Positions 17,650 to 26,990 are shown, counted from the first letter of the stretch. The stretch: DNA of 64,000 bases from Flavobacterium sp. KS-LB2 (GCF_036895565.1 NZ_CP145904.1:992001-1056000); one strand, 5' to 3'. A program made the numbers and translations. Notes: generated by a model not told the origin, from the sequence alone.

Positions 17650-18189
17650 TTATTGTAAGACATAAATAATTTGAGTGTTTACTTTTTTAGCTATTTTGCT
17701 ACGAACAATAAATGGGATTTCAATATTAAAATCGTCCGTATTTAAAGGGAAACTAGCGATAAGTTCAATTCGCTTCCCTACTTTTTTTAGGGAACTACTA
17801 ATGCGGATTTTTTTAGTTCTACCATGAATCGTGATTTTTCCAGTTATTTGATATTCTTTATCGGCTGAATTGATATTTTTTAAATCAAATTTTTCAATTT
17901 CACCTTTGAAAACAGCTCTTGGAAACCGTTTGCTTTCCATATAGTTGTCATTGAAGTGTTCTTTCATCAAGCTTCTTTCAAATTTGAAATCTTTAATATT
18001 CATCCAGCAAGTAATTTGGCCAGTCTTAGTTAGTAAAATACAAGTAGTCTTTTCATTAGTTGCTTTTACTTCTTCAAATAACGGAACTGATGCTTCAAAA
18101 TGTGTGATTCCTTCATAAGTCACCATTTTATCTTGAGCAATAGCCTGCATTGTAATAATGAAGAATAGTAGTAGCGTAATTTTTTTCAT
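17650..18189 (-). CDS. YceI-family exported protein
   Basis: A 179-residue protein with a signal peptide (KITLLLFFIITMQAIAQ) and a YceI-type lipocalin-like barrel that binds isoprenoid-like lipids in known members. Seen motifs include TYEGITHFEASVPLFEEV and FNLKGxITIHG-like IHGRTKKI. It is convergent with the TIGR01777 gene (2 bp gap). Location beside carotenoid/isoprenoid genes is consistent with lipid binding, though the ligand is not known. Confidence 0.85.
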   Translation of the reverse strand: MKKITLLLFFIITMQAIAQDKMVTYEGITHFEASVPLFEEVKATNEKTTCILLTKTGQITCWMNIKDFKFERSLMKEHFNDNYMESKRFPRAVFKGEIEKFDLKNINSADKEYQITGKITIHGRTKKIRISSSLKKVGKRIELIASFPLNTDDFNIEIPFIVRSKIAKKVNTQIIYVLQ

Positions 18190-18543
18190 AGTGGTTTATG
18201 AATTAAATTACTTAAAGTTACGAAATTAACTGATAACATAAAAGTATTGAGCCGTTGAAAAATCTCCAAATTCGTTAATTTTTCTAGGTTTTTTAATCAG
18301 AAATTAAAGTACAGTATTAGTAAAAAACAGCTTTACTAAGGATATAAGTATTTGGAACTATTAAATGTCGTACAATAAAATGAGTAAAATAATATTTAAC
18401 ATAGGCGTCATATAAGCATTAAATCTTAAATGACCTTATTCTTACTTAAGTTATATAAGCCTAAGACAAATGAAACTTAAACTTATGTGATTTATAAGCT
18501 AAAAAAAATACGACATTGTTTTATGCTTATTGCTTAGTTGTAG
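18190..18543. repeat. Intergenic region with ATATAAG-type repeats
   Basis: No gene is supported in these 354 bp. From about 18405 to 18505 there are several copies of CATATAAGC / TATATAAGC / TTATAAGC and the inverse CTTATG words, related to the repeats at 8380-8505. The remainder is AT-rich spacer with the YceI promoter region at its left end. Confidence 0.45.
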
Positions 18544-19089
18544 TTACAGCTCTAACTTAATGTTGTATTTTTTTAAGTTTTCTAAGGATTCTTTTGAAGT
18601 GTAATCAAATTTTTCTTCATGTAGATCTTTTTCCTTTTTTAAAGCTATTTGTTTGATGCAGTTGCAAAAGCGACGAACTTCATTCATATCAGACAAAATT
18701 AATCCTGGAACCAGCATACTATTGCCATCTTTGTCCTTGGCAACCATCGTAAAATAGGAAGAATTACAATGTTTTATTTTTCCAGTTTGAATATTTTCGG
18801 CTTCTACTCGAATCCCAATAATCATGGAGCTATTGCCCACATAATTCACACAGGCTTTCATAGTTACTAGTTCGCCTACTTCAATTGGTTTGAGGAAATT
18901 TACCGTATCGACAGATGCAGTTACACAATAATTTCCTGAAAATTTAGAGGCACAGGCAAAAGCAATCTGATCTAATAAGGACAAAATATATCCACCATGT
19001 ATCTTACCGCTAAAATTAGTGTGTGACGGCAACATCAATTCCGATATTTTGATGTCAGAGGAAGCTACGGTTTTAAAAGTACGATTCAT
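18544..19089 (-). CDS. Acyl-CoA thioesterase (hotdog fold)
   Basis: A 181-residue hotdog-fold thioesterase of the YciA/BACH type. The segment MLPSHTNFSGKIHGGYILSLLDQIAFACA is the conserved hotdog helix with the catalytic Asp in LLDQ, followed by VDTVNFLKPIEVGE. It hydrolyses acyl-CoA to free acid and CoA in the cytosol. It begins directly next to the small membrane-anchored gene to its right, likely the same transcript. Confidence 0.9.
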   Translation of the reverse strand: MNRTFKTVASSDIKISELMLPSHTNFSGKIHGGYILSLLDQIAFACASKFSGNYCVTASVDTVNFLKPIEVGELVTMKACVNYVGNSSMIIGIRVEAENIQTGKIKHCNSSYFTMVAKDKDGNSMLVPGLILSDMNEVRRFCNCIKQIALKKEKDLHEEKFDYTSKESLENLKKYNIKLEL

Positions 19090-19455
19090 TTATTTTATTT
19101 TAAAAGGAGAATTCACTTTTTTGACTTCTGTAATAAAATAGCGAGTATCACCCCACCATGGAAATGTTCTGTACCGTTCTACATAATTTACCTGAACATA
19201 TTGCCCTTCTAGCTCTTGTAAGTCGGCAATTACTTTTTCCTCACTATCCATCACAGAAAAAGTAAAAATTTGTGCTCCTGAAATTCCTTGGCTTATTTCG
19301 CCTTCCCAAGTTTTGAATGCAACTCCTTTGCGACTTACTTTTATCAATTCGCCTGAGCGTACCCCTTCGCTATACGTCGCTGTGTATAAAAAAGTAAAAT
19401 AACCAGCAACTGATACTACTAGTACTAACGCCATTATCATTAAAAATTTTCTCAT
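19090..19455 (-). CDS. Small membrane-anchored protein of unknown function
   Basis: A 121-residue protein with one N-terminal membrane helix (IMALVLVVSVAGYFTFLYTA) and a conserved extracytoplasmic part SEGVRSGELIKVSRKG, then NYVERYRTFPWWGDTRYFITEV. Relatives in flavobacteria are sometimes misnamed 6-phosphogluconate dehydrogenase, and nothing here supports that. It lies between rmuC and the thioesterase with almost no spacing. Confidence 0.8.
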   Translation of the reverse strand: MRKFLMIMALVLVVSVAGYFTFLYTATYSEGVRSGELIKVSRKGVAFKTWEGEISQGISGAQIFTFSVMDSEEKVIADLQELEGQYVQVNYVERYRTFPWWGDTRYFITEVKKVNSPFKIK

Positions 19456-19462
19456 TTTGAAT

Positions 19463-20833
19463 TTAGTTTAAAAGTTGATTTTCATCTTTTTCTGCTCTGT
19501 TTATGATGCTTTCTGGAAGCGCTTTTTTGGCTTTAGCTCCCATCTTTTTCAATTTCTCCACACTCACGATCAGATTTCCTTTTCCTTCTACTAGTTTGTT
19601 CATGGCGCCACTGTATTCTGTTTTGCTTTCGTCTATCTTCTTTCCGATTTTGATTAGATCAGCTACAAAACCCTCAAATTTATCGTATAAAGCTCCCGCT
19701 TGTCTTGCAATTTCGAGTGCATTTTCCTGTTGTTTTTGGTTGGTCCACATACTGTCAATAGTTCGCAACGTAGCTAATAAAGTGGCAGGCGTAACAATGA
19801 CAATGTTTTTTTCGAAGGCCTTATTGTATAATGTGGTATCCTCATTAAGCGCCATGGCAAAAGCCGGTTCGATAGGGATGAATAGCAGCACAAAATCAGG
19901 GCTTTCTATTTGATATAAATCTTGGTAATTTTTATTGCCTAACTGCTCTACGTGGCGCTTTATGGAATTGACGTGTTCTTTTAAAAATCCAACTTTTACA
20001 TCGTCATCTTCTTCATTGATGTACTTTTCATAAGCGGTCAAAGAAACTTTAGAATCGACAATCATCTTTTTACCATCCGGTAAATTGATGACAACGTCAG
20101 GGAAAACGCGATTTCCGTCTTCGGTAGTAAAGGCTTGTTGCACTTCATATTCACGCCCTTTTTCCAAACCTGATTTTTCAAGAACACGTTCTAAAACTAA
20201 TTCGCCCCAATTTCCCTGCATCTTGCTGTCGCCTTTTAAAGCTTTGGTTAGGTTGATGGTTTCCTTGCTCATTTGAATATTCATTTCTCGTAAGCCTAGA
20301 ATTTGTTGGCGCAAAGCCGCATGATAATCAATACTTTCTTTATGAGTGTCCTCGACTTTCTTTTCGAACAATTGAATTTTATCCTGTAAAGGCGACAAGA
20401 TGTTTTTCATATTTTCTTTGTTCTGTTCTGTGAATTTATTGGACTTTTCGTCTAATATTTTGTTGGCGAGATTCTCAAATTCTTTGGTGAATTTTTCTTG
20501 CAGTTTCTCGACTTCTTCTTTTTGTTCTTTGTTGCGTTCCCAAAGATTCTCAAAATCTACTTCTTTTTTTGAAAGCTGAATGGCTAAACTGTCTTTTTCG
20601 TTCCTAATGCTTTCTTTTTCAGTATTGGTGGTTTCTAATTGTTTTTCAAAAGCTACTTTGTCACTAGTAATTTGCTCTTTTAGTTGGTTGAATTGGGAAG
20701 TAAAAGCAATTAGTTTTTCTTCTAAACTGATTTTTTCCGATTGGAATCGGGCGGAGAAAATGAGTTTGCCAATAAAAATACCAATAGCGAGAGCAACGAT
20801 GAAAATCAATAAAAACGGAAGCATATTTGACAT
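19463..20833 (-). CDS. rmuC: DNA recombination protein RmuC
   Basis: A 456-residue RmuC. An N-terminal membrane anchor (residues 1-25) is followed by a long coiled coil (about 30-170). The nuclease-like core then has GNWGELVLERVLEKSGLEKGREY, FPDVVINLPDGKKMIVDSKVSL and PIEPAFA. RmuC limits inversions at short inverted repeats in E. coli. It heads the three-gene minus-strand run through the thioesterase. Confidence 0.95.
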   Translation of the reverse strand: MSNMLPFLLIFIVALAIGIFIGKLIFSARFQSEKISLEEKLIAFTSQFNQLKEQITSDKVAFEKQLETTNTEKESIRNEKDSLAIQLSKKEVDFENLWERNKEQKEEVEKLQEKFTKEFENLANKILDEKSNKFTEQNKENMKNILSPLQDKIQLFEKKVEDTHKESIDYHAALRQQILGLREMNIQMSKETINLTKALKGDSKMQGNWGELVLERVLEKSGLEKGREYEVQQAFTTEDGNRVFPDVVINLPDGKKMIVDSKVSLTAYEKYINEEDDDVKVGFLKEHVNSIKRHVEQLGNKNYQDLYQIESPDFVLLFIPIEPAFAMALNEDTTLYNKAFEKNIVIVTPATLLATLRTIDSMWTNQKQQENALEIARQAGALYDKFEGFVADLIKIGKKIDESKTEYSGAMNKLVEGKGNLIVSVEKLKKMGAKAKKALPESIINRAEKDENQLLN

Positions 20834-20970
20834 AAAATTTCTTTTTGTAAGTTTGTAAAAATAAACAAAAGTTTCCTTCCTTCCTTTCGGAAATCAAAAT
20901 AGTATCTCAAGTTTTAGCATTCATGGATTTGTAAATGTAGTTGGCAATTAATTTTTATACTTTAAAAAAT

Positions 20971-21612
20971 ATGCAGGATAAATCTTTAAAATTGAATTCT
21001 CGTTTTTTTGCAATTATTGCTATTGTCGGTTGGTTTGCGGTTGTATTACAATTGTACCTTATCATTATCAATCGGGTGGTGTCACTTTCGGAAACGATTG
21101 TTCGGTTTTTTAGTTTTTTCACGATTCAATCTAATATTTTAGTGGCAGTTTGTTTTACTTTTCTTTGGCTGAAGCCAAAATCCAAATGGGGATTGTTTTT
21201 TTCGAAACCTAAAAACACAACAGCAATTACGTTATACATCACCATTGTTGGAATTGTTTACAATGCAATTCTTCGTTTTTTATGGGCTCCAACGGGTCTG
21301 CAAAAAGTAGCAGATGAGTTATTGCATTCGGTCATTCCAATATTGGTTTTACTATATTGGATTCTATTTGTCCCTAAGAAAACATTGGAATTCAAAAACA
21401 TCTTTCCGTGGTTGATCTTCCCTGCAGTGTATTTGGTTTACACGTTAGTTCGGGGCGCTTTTTTTAGTTTTTATCCCTATCCATTTATAGATGTGATACT
21501 TTTGGGTTATGAAAAAGTATTGATTAACAGTTTTTTTATGCTATTGGCTTTTCTTTTTTTTGGAACGTTATTCATTGGAATTGGGAAATTAAGAAGTAAT
21601 ACTTTAGAATAG
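20971..21612 (+). CDS. Pr6Pr-family integral membrane protein
   Basis: A 213-residue membrane protein with six predicted helices. The segments FFAIIAIVGWFAVVLQLYL, FFTIQSNILVAVCFTFLWL and LPAVYLVYTLVRGAFFSFYPYPF-like stretches match the bacterial Pr6Pr family. I chose the ATG at 20971 over the upstream in-frame TTG at 20941. Function is unknown. The following hairpin ends transcription. Confidence 0.8.
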   Translation: MQDKSLKLNSRFFAIIAIVGWFAVVLQLYLIIINRVVSLSETIVRFFSFFTIQSNILVAVCFTFLWLKPKSKWGLFFSKPKNTTAITLYITIVGIVYNAILRFLWAPTGLQKVADELLHSVIPILVLLYWILFVPKKTLEFKNIFPWLIFPAVYLVYTLVRGAFFSFYPYPFIDVILLGYEKVLINSFFMLLAFLFFGTLFIGIGKLRSNTLE

Positions 21613-21618
21613 AAAATT

Positions 21619-21657
21619 AAAAAGACCAATAGGAATTAGATTCGTATTGGCCTTTTT
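21619..21657. terminator. Bidirectional intrinsic terminator
   Basis: Stem AAAAAGACCAATA (21619-21631) pairs with TATTGGCCTTTTT (21645-21657) with one mismatch. It sits between convergent genes, and the T- and A-runs allow it to serve both strands. Confidence 0.8.
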
Positions 21658-21672
21658 GCACTAAATCAATTA

Positions 21673-22038
21673 TTATTCATCCAGTTTTATATTCCCTCGG
21701 TCTTCCTTATTATCTGGATGGGAATTTGGATAACGGTTAGCAGTAATGTCCGAGTTATGATCTTTATTTTCGACCATTTTTTTAGCTTGTTCTTCAGAAA
21801 CATTTGCAATATCAGAGCTTAAATTTATAGGAGTACTATCCTCATTCTGTTCAAGAGTTCCGTCTATATTCCTTGCTCTTTGGACAATTTTTTGATTTCC
21901 ATGACTATCAGTTTCTACTTCTGATTTTAAATGGGATACTTCAGGATTCGTATTTTGGGCTAGATTCTGACCGCTTAATCCTTCGTTTATATTTTGCTTA
22001 TTATTTGTTTTTTTTGAACCTAAATCGTTGCTTTCCAT
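21673..22038 (-). CDS. Small hydrophilic protein of unknown function
   Basis: A 121-residue, highly polar, Asn/Glu/Ser-rich protein with no membrane segment or signal peptide, probably disordered. The C-terminal part TANRYPNSHPDNKEDRGNI recalls short stress-associated flavobacterial proteins. It is monocistronic and convergent with the Pr6Pr gene. No function is proposed. Confidence 0.65.
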   Translation of the reverse strand: MESNDLGSKKTNNKQNINEGLSGQNLAQNTNPEVSHLKSEVETDSHGNQKIVQRARNIDGTLEQNEDSTPINLSSDIANVSEEQAKKMVENKDHNSDITANRYPNSHPDNKEDRGNIKLDE

Positions 22039-22209
22039 GCTCTTTAATTTTAACGCTAATACTGTTAGCTTCTATAAGATTACGTCTTTTAAACAAAGGA
22101 ATTCAATCATTTAACATAGCTTTTGGTTTACACCAATAAATGTATGGCGACACTATTTTAAATCCAGCGAAAACAAAACTATCTTTGCACACACAATTAA
22201 TACACTAAA

Positions 22210-22794
22210 ATGTCTCATTCTCATTTCATCATTCATAAGCCTTACGGGTATCTGAGTCAGTTTATTTACGAATTAAAAAGAAAAAAGAAACTGCTGGGTG
22301 AATTGCACGGTTTCCCAAAAGGAACTATGGCAATTGGTCGTCTTGACGAAGATTCAGAAGGGTTATTGCTATTAACTACGGATGGAATGATGAGCGAAAT
22401 CATCCGTAGTAAAAAAGTAGATAAGGAATATTATGTACAAGTTGACGGAATCATTGATCAAGAAGCCATTGAGCAATTGCAAAAAGGAGTTGAAATAGGT
22501 TTCAATGGCACGAAATACATCACTAAACCGTGTAGAGCGTTTTTGATAAATGAAATTCCCGCTTTTGGCGCAAGAGGAAAAAAAATACGGGATGAACGTC
22601 ATGGTCCTACGTCTTGGGCTTCGATAACGGTAAATGAAGGGAAGTTTCGCCAAGTCCGAAAAATGACTGCCGCTGTTGGTTTTCCTACGTTACGATTGGT
22701 TCGCGTTCGAATAGGAAACGTACATCTTAATGATTTGCAGGCTGGAGAAGTTTTGGAAGTATCTGATTTTGCAGTCGATTCGAATGAAAAATAA
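22210..22794 (+). CDS. rRNA pseudouridine synthase (RsuA/RluE family)
   Basis: A 194-residue pseudouridine synthase without an S4 domain, similar in size to RluE. The catalytic motif is AIGRLDEDSEGLLLLTTDG, where Asp in GRLD attacks the uracil, and GKFRQVRKMTAAVGFPTLRLVRV is the C-terminal signature. It is followed 24 bp later by the 2'-O-methyltransferase gene, both acting on RNA. Confidence 0.92.
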   Translation: MSHSHFIIHKPYGYLSQFIYELKRKKKLLGELHGFPKGTMAIGRLDEDSEGLLLLTTDGMMSEIIRSKKVDKEYYVQVDGIIDQEAIEQLQKGVEIGFNGTKYITKPCRAFLINEIPAFGARGKKIRDERHGPTSWASITVNEGKFRQVRKMTAAVGFPTLRLVRVRIGNVHLNDLQAGEVLEVSDFAVDSNEK

Positions 22795-22818
22795 CAATAA
22801 AAAATAACAATAATTACA

Positions 22819-23283
22819 ATGTTAAACATCGTTTTAGTAGAACCCGAAATACCAAATAACACCGGAAATATTGGCCGATTGTGCGTAGGCACTGAAAGCC
22901 GTTTGCATTTAATTCATCCTTTTGGTTTTGTGATCAATGATAAAAATCTAAAACGTTCTGGTTTGGATTATTGGGTGCATCTTGACGTGACCGAATATCA
23001 AAATGTAGCCGAATGGAAAGCGCAGATTCCAGATTTATCTCGAGTTTTCCTGATGAGTTCTCATGCTTCAAAATCCTATTTAGAAACTGATTTCCAAGAT
23101 GGTGATTGGTTAGTTTTTGGCAAAGAAAGCAAAGGCTTGAGCCAAGAGGTACTAAATTTATTCGCCAATGAAAATCAACTTAAAATCCCCATGTCAGCCT
23201 TAATTCGCAGTTTTAATATTGCTAATTCTGTTGCTTTTGTTGTGGGCGAGGCGAGAAGGCAGATTGGATTGAAGATTTTTTGA
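22819..23283 (+). CDS. trmL: tRNA (cytidine(34)-2'-O)-methyltransferase
   Basis: A 154-residue minimal SPOUT methyltransferase. The motifs NIVLVEPEIPNNTGNIGRLC, LDYWVHLDV, FGKESKGLS and MSALIRSFNIANSVAFV are those of TrmL, which methylates the wobble ribose of leucine tRNAs using AdoMet. Length equals that of the family. Probably cotranscribed with the pseudouridine synthase. Confidence 0.94.
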   Translation: MLNIVLVEPEIPNNTGNIGRLCVGTESRLHLIHPFGFVINDKNLKRSGLDYWVHLDVTEYQNVAEWKAQIPDLSRVFLMSSHASKSYLETDFQDGDWLVFGKESKGLSQEVLNLFANENQLKIPMSALIRSFNIANSVAFVVGEARRQIGLKIF

Positions 23284-23321
23284 TTAACGATTCTTGATTT
23301 CAGATTTTGCGGGAACAAGAT

Positions 23322-23380
23322 ATAAGTTTTTAAACTCAGTGAACTTCTTGCCTTCTTAGAGTCTTTGTGGTTAAGTTATT
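23322..23380. repeat. Dispersed CTTTGTGGTTAA-type intergenic sequence
   Basis: The short gap between convergent genes contains AAACTCAGTGAACTTCTTG and GAGTCTTTGTGGTTAA. I recall many copies of such ...CTTTGTGGTTAA sequences between genes in Bacteroidetes genomes. No gene or clear hairpin is seen. Confidence 0.35.
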
Positions 23381-24153
23381 ACAAACTTTCCTTTTTCAGC
23401 ATCAAAAACAATATGTTCGTCTTTGAACAAGGTGTTGAAACTACCTTTTGCAATGAAATTACAAGGCTCATCTTGCAAGACGGTTTCAGGCGTCATGATA
23501 ATCATTTCGTCAGTCAATTGTATCGCCATATCGATATCATGGGTAGAAAATAAAATGCATTTACCGGTTTCATGAGCGAGTTTTTTCAAAAGTTTGAATA
23601 AAGCTACCTTATGTAATAAATCCAAATGGGTAGTGGGTTCGTCCAAAATTATTAATGGAGTATCCTGTGCCAAAGCTCGTGCAATCAATACTTTTTGCAA
23701 TTGCCCGTCACTAATCTCATAATGTTTTTTGGTGGCTAAATGACTGATTTGTGTCAGTTCCATAGCTTCACTGATTTTTACAATGTCAATATCAGATAAA
23801 GTTCCCATCCAATTGGTGTAGGGCTGTCTTCCTAAAGCAATGAGTTCAAAAACGGTTAAATTACTCGGGGGTAATTTTTCGGTTAAAACGATACTTAGGT
23901 TTTGGGCCAAGTCCAAAGGTTCATAATCAGTGATTTTCTTTTCATTCAAGAAAACTGCACCCAAAAGCGGTTTCTGGATTCCAGTTATCGTCTTTAAAAG
24001 TGTTGATTTTCCAATGCCATTGGCTCCAATTAAAGCAATCAGTTTTCCTTTTTTTAAAGCAATAGAAATATCCGAAGCCACTACGATTTTCTCTTTTTTA
24101 TGAGAATAACCGATGCTGATTTGAGACGCTTGTAAGATGATTTTGTTTTCCAT
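23371..24153 (-). CDS. btuD: ABC transporter ATP-binding protein (BtuD-like)
   Basis: A 260-residue ABC ATPase for a siderophore/B12-type importer. Walker A is GANGIGKST, the signature reads ISDGQLQKVLIARAL, Walker B is LIILDEPTTHLD, and the H-loop is STHD. Start and the permease stop overlap (24153), so they are translationally coupled. It energises uptake through the FecCD-type permease. The B12 assignment rests on the divergent cobalamin-riboswitch receptor; heme or siderophore is the alternative. Confidence 0.85.
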   Translation of the reverse strand: MENKIILQASQISIGYSHKKEKIVVASDISIALKKGKLIALIGANGIGKSTLLKTITGIQKPLLGAVFLNEKKITDYEPLDLAQNLSIVLTEKLPPSNLTVFELIALGRQPYTNWMGTLSDIDIVKISEAMELTQISHLATKKHYEISDGQLQKVLIARALAQDTPLIILDEPTTHLDLLHKVALFKLLKKLAHETGKCILFSTHDIDMAIQLTDEMIIMTPETVLQDEPCNFIAKGSFNTLFKDEHIVFDAEKGKFVIT

Positions 24154-25184
24154 TAGGCAATCATTTTTTGTTTTCTAACCAATAACCAAATGACAACTGG
24201 AGCGCCAATTATTGAAGTTACGGCATTGATTGGTAACATAATTTCTAACGCGGGTAATTCTGAAATCACATCACAAAAAAGCAGTATCGAGGCTCCTAAA
24301 AGTAACGTACTCCAATACAAAATAGAATGGTTGCTGGTTTGAAAGATCAATTTAGCAATATGTGGCACGGCCAATCCTATAAAGGCGATAGGACCAGCAT
24401 AAGCCGTTATACTTCCCGCTAAAATACTCGTTGCAAAAATGATAATTAACCGTGTTTTTTTGAAATTTAAACCTAAACTGCGAGCGTAATTCTCACCCAA
24501 CAGTAATGCATTTAGGGGCTTGATGCTAAATAAACTTAATAATAAACCGATGCCTACACAAATCGTTAGAATTGATACAGAAGACCACGACAAATTGCCT
24601 AAGTTTCCCATGGACCAAAATGTGAATTTTTGCAATTGTTCCGCCGAACTAAAGTACGTAAGAACGCCAACTATTGCACTCGTGAAACTACCAAACATTA
24701 ATCCCACAATTAAGATGGCCATGGTATCGCGCAACCGTTGTGAAACAACCAAAACTGCAAGTAATACGACTGAACTCCCAATAGTTGATGCTAAAACAAC
24801 TCCATACGATGACAACAAAATAGTACTCAAAAAAGGAGGAAGTAAACTTGCTCCTAAAATTACAAAAGCGACACCTAAACTAGCACCAGAACTCAATCCT
24901 AAAACATAAGGTCCTGCCAATGGATTACGAAACAAAGTTTGCATCAGCAAGCCACTTATAGATAATCCCATTCCAACAAGAATTGCAGTAATGGCTTTGG
25001 GTAAACGATAATTGATGATGATGTATTCCCAAGTAGATTTACTCGCTTGACCACCAGTTAAACTAGTATAGATTTCTTTAAAAGGAATGGAAATAGAGCC
25101 AAAACTAATGTTTACAAAAAACAAAAGAATAAGCCCTAAAGTAAGCAATATAAATAGAATCGTATTTCGTTTTTGATTGTTCAA
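24153..25184 (-). CDS. btuC: FecCD/BtuC-type ABC transporter permease
   Basis: A 343-residue inner-membrane permease with about ten helices. LRLPKAITAILVGMGLSISG-type NYRLPKAITAILVGMGLSIS, RNPLAGPYVLGLSSGASLG and FIGLAVPHIAKLI (the EAA-like coupling loop GLAVPHIA) identify the family. It is the middle gene of the substrate-binding/permease/ATPase operon. Start after a 25-bp gap from the binding protein gene. Confidence 0.92.
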   Translation of the reverse strand: MNNQKRNTILFILLTLGLILLFFVNISFGSISIPFKEIYTSLTGGQASKSTWEYIIINYRLPKAITAILVGMGLSISGLLMQTLFRNPLAGPYVLGLSSGASLGVAFVILGASLLPPFLSTILLSSYGVVLASTIGSSVVLLAVLVVSQRLRDTMAILIVGLMFGSFTSAIVGVLTYFSSAEQLQKFTFWSMGNLGNLSWSSVSILTICVGIGLLLSLFSIKPLNALLLGENYARSLGLNFKKTRLIIIFATSILAGSITAYAGPIAFIGLAVPHIAKLIFQTSNHSILYWSTLLLGASILLFCDVISELPALEIMLPINAVTSIIGAPVVIWLLVRKQKMIA

Positions 25185-25209
25185 TTGTCGTCTATTTGTA
25201 CTATTATAT

Positions 25210-26352
25210 TTAATTTAGTTTTTGTGCAAAAGTAAAAGTATAATTTGGAAGCAGTTCCGGATGGAAGATTTTAATGCAATCTTTCAAGACTAAATCCGGT
25301 CTGCTTGGTGCTAATTCATAATAGATGGTTCCTCCAGTAGCACCTAATTTACTTTCAAAAGTATACACATTATTAGATTTTAAAGCATCAAATTGATTGT
25401 AATGCGGATTGCTGTTTTTTAACTCGGTTATACTTTTAAAAGATCCCGTTGCAATCCAATATTTCGCTGTTTTTGCTTTCTCTAATATTTTTTCAAATGG
25501 TAAGCTAAGGCTTCCTGTACCTTCGACGTTTGCCCATAAATAATTTGCTTTGGCATCCTTCATAAATTGGGCTACCCAGCTATTTCCTCTTGCCACATAC
25601 CACTGATCTCCATACATGGATCCGTATAAAACAGTTGCAGTTGGTTTTTGAGCTGCCACTAATTGTATACCATCATTGTAATTTTTTACGATTTCATCAA
25701 AAAGTGTTTTGGCTTCCTTTTGTTTTCCAAATAAAGCACCGTAAAGCTTAATCCATTCGGCTTTTCCTAGTGGTGTTTGTTCCATCCAGTCTGCTTGAAT
25801 AAGCACTTTAAGGCCGCTTTTTTGTAAATTATCAATCATCGGATTGTTGTTGTCAATTCCAAAAGTTACAATTAAATCAGGGGCCAATTCAATGAGTTGT
25901 TCCATGTTTAATTTCTCATTTTGTCCGATGTTTTTAACACGACCGGCATCAATTCGTTTTCTGGTTTTTTCGGAAGAAACATAATCGGTGTGCGGAAAGC
26001 CCACAAGTGATTTTTCAACTCTCAGCATTTCCAAAAAAGGAATATTAGTTGTCGAGGTAACCACAATCGATTGCAAAGGAACTTGAATTGTGGGATATTT
26101 TTGTAAGCTGTCAGGAATGCTGCCGTTTTTTTCTTTTAAGATGTAAGTGAAGTTTTTATTGGCTTCAGGCCAAGGATTTGAAACCTTTACAACGGAATAG
26201 CCTTCGAAAGTATTGATAGAAAGTCCCGAAGCATATTTGATTGTGTTTTCTGAATTAGTACTTCCTTTTAGGTCTAGGTTTTCACTTTTTTTACATCCAA
26301 CGATAGTGGCAAGCGAGAAAACAAAAAGGATTAATTTAAAGAAGAATTTCAT
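25210..26352 (-). CDS. btuF: Substrate-binding lipoprotein of the ABC importer (BtuF-like)
   Basis: A 380-residue periplasmic-binding-fold lipoprotein. The lipobox gives Cys20 (TIVGCKK). Conserved features of the FepB/BtuF class are IVVTSTTNIPFLEML, LAPDLIVTFGIDNN and the long linker helix; MYGDQWYVARGNSWVAQFM is typical of the Bacteroidetes branch found beside B12 loci. First gene of the operon; it captures ligand delivered by the outer-membrane receptor. Ligand assignment to cobalamin is by neighbourhood. Confidence 0.85.
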   Translation of the reverse strand: MKFFFKLILFVFSLATIVGCKKSENLDLKGSTNSENTIKYASGLSINTFEGYSVVKVSNPWPEANKNFTYILKEKNGSIPDSLQKYPTIQVPLQSIVVTSTTNIPFLEMLRVEKSLVGFPHTDYVSSEKTRKRIDAGRVKNIGQNEKLNMEQLIELAPDLIVTFGIDNNNPMIDNLQKSGLKVLIQADWMEQTPLGKAEWIKLYGALFGKQKEAKTLFDEIVKNYNDGIQLVAAQKPTATVLYGSMYGDQWYVARGNSWVAQFMKDAKANYLWANVEGTGSLSLPFEKILEKAKTAKYWIATGSFKSITELKNSNPHYNQFDALKSNNVYTFESKLGATGGTIYYELAPSRPDLVLKDCIKIFHPELLPNYTFTFAQKLN

Positions 26353-26662
26353 GATTTAATTTTATTATAGCAACAAAGGTATATCAAAATTATACAATTT
26401 CTTGTTTATTTTTGGCAGTAAAAAATTGAACAAGTTTGCTATTGGGTACTAATACTGCGAATGTTGAACTTCTTTTTATTTACTAGCCGTTTGTATAATT
26501 TCAATTTTATTATGTTGTGATAAGGAACATAGTGAAGCTTTGTTTATTGTTTAATTTTTTTTAATTCTAAAATACGGTTCAGAAAACTGCAGATTTTTAA
26601 GGTTCTCAAATTCCTTAATGATAAAATTAAGAATTGTTTAGGTTATAAACTTATTAAAATTT
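26353..26662. other. AT-rich divergent spacer
   Basis: This 310-bp stretch between the ABC operon start and the riboswitch promoter holds no supported gene and no B12-box on the minus strand, so the ABC operon lacks a visible riboswitch of its own. It must contain the ABC operon promoter, which I cannot pinpoint. Confidence 0.5.
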
Positions 26663-26670
26663 TATCTTTG
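26663..26670 (+). promoter_or_regulatory. Promoter of the riboswitch-btuB transcript
   Basis: TATCTTTG matches the -7 consensus TAnnTTTG and is placed shortly before the conserved start of the cobalamin aptamer. Confidence 0.5.
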
Positions 26671-26699
26671 CTGCCGTATTGAGGTTGTGGTTTAATTTT

Positions 26700-26990
26700 T
26701 TTTAGATCGCATTAAAAGGGAATCAGGTGAAAGATTTCAGATTTTAGGTTTCAGATTTTAGGTTTAAATCCTAAATCAAGAATCCTAAATCTTAAATTAA
26801 GAGTCCTGGGCTGTACCCGCAACTGTAAGCTATCCAGCTTGTTGTTATCTACAAAACCACTGTTTGTAATTGTAGATTTTAGAATGTAGGTTTTAGATTA
26901 TATATCTAAAGTCTTAAATCCTAAATCTAAAGTTTGAATGGGAAGGTAAACAACAAGACGCAAGCCAGGAGACCTGCCTATTACATCGAG
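26700..26990 (+). ncRNA. Cobalamin riboswitch
   Basis: Conserved aptamer parts occur in order: TTAAAAGGGAATCAGGTG (from 26712), GCTGTACCCGCAACTGTAAGC, then GGGAAGGTAAACAACAAGACG and the B12 box GCAAGCCAGGAGACCTGCC ending near 26979. Two AT-rich insertions lengthen it, one of about 60 nt (26732-26800) and one of about 75 nt (26860-26940). Both are built from the same ATTTTAGGTTT / CCTAAATC word. The following 110 bp (to 27101) is the expression platform. It includes GGAGCAGT...ACTGCT, which could shield the btuB start when B12 is bound. Confidence 0.95.

Noticed and set aside
19090..19455. 6-phosphogluconate dehydrogenase
   Set aside because: The protein is 121 residues with one membrane helix and lacks any Rossmann motif; the name sometimes attached to relatives is not supported.
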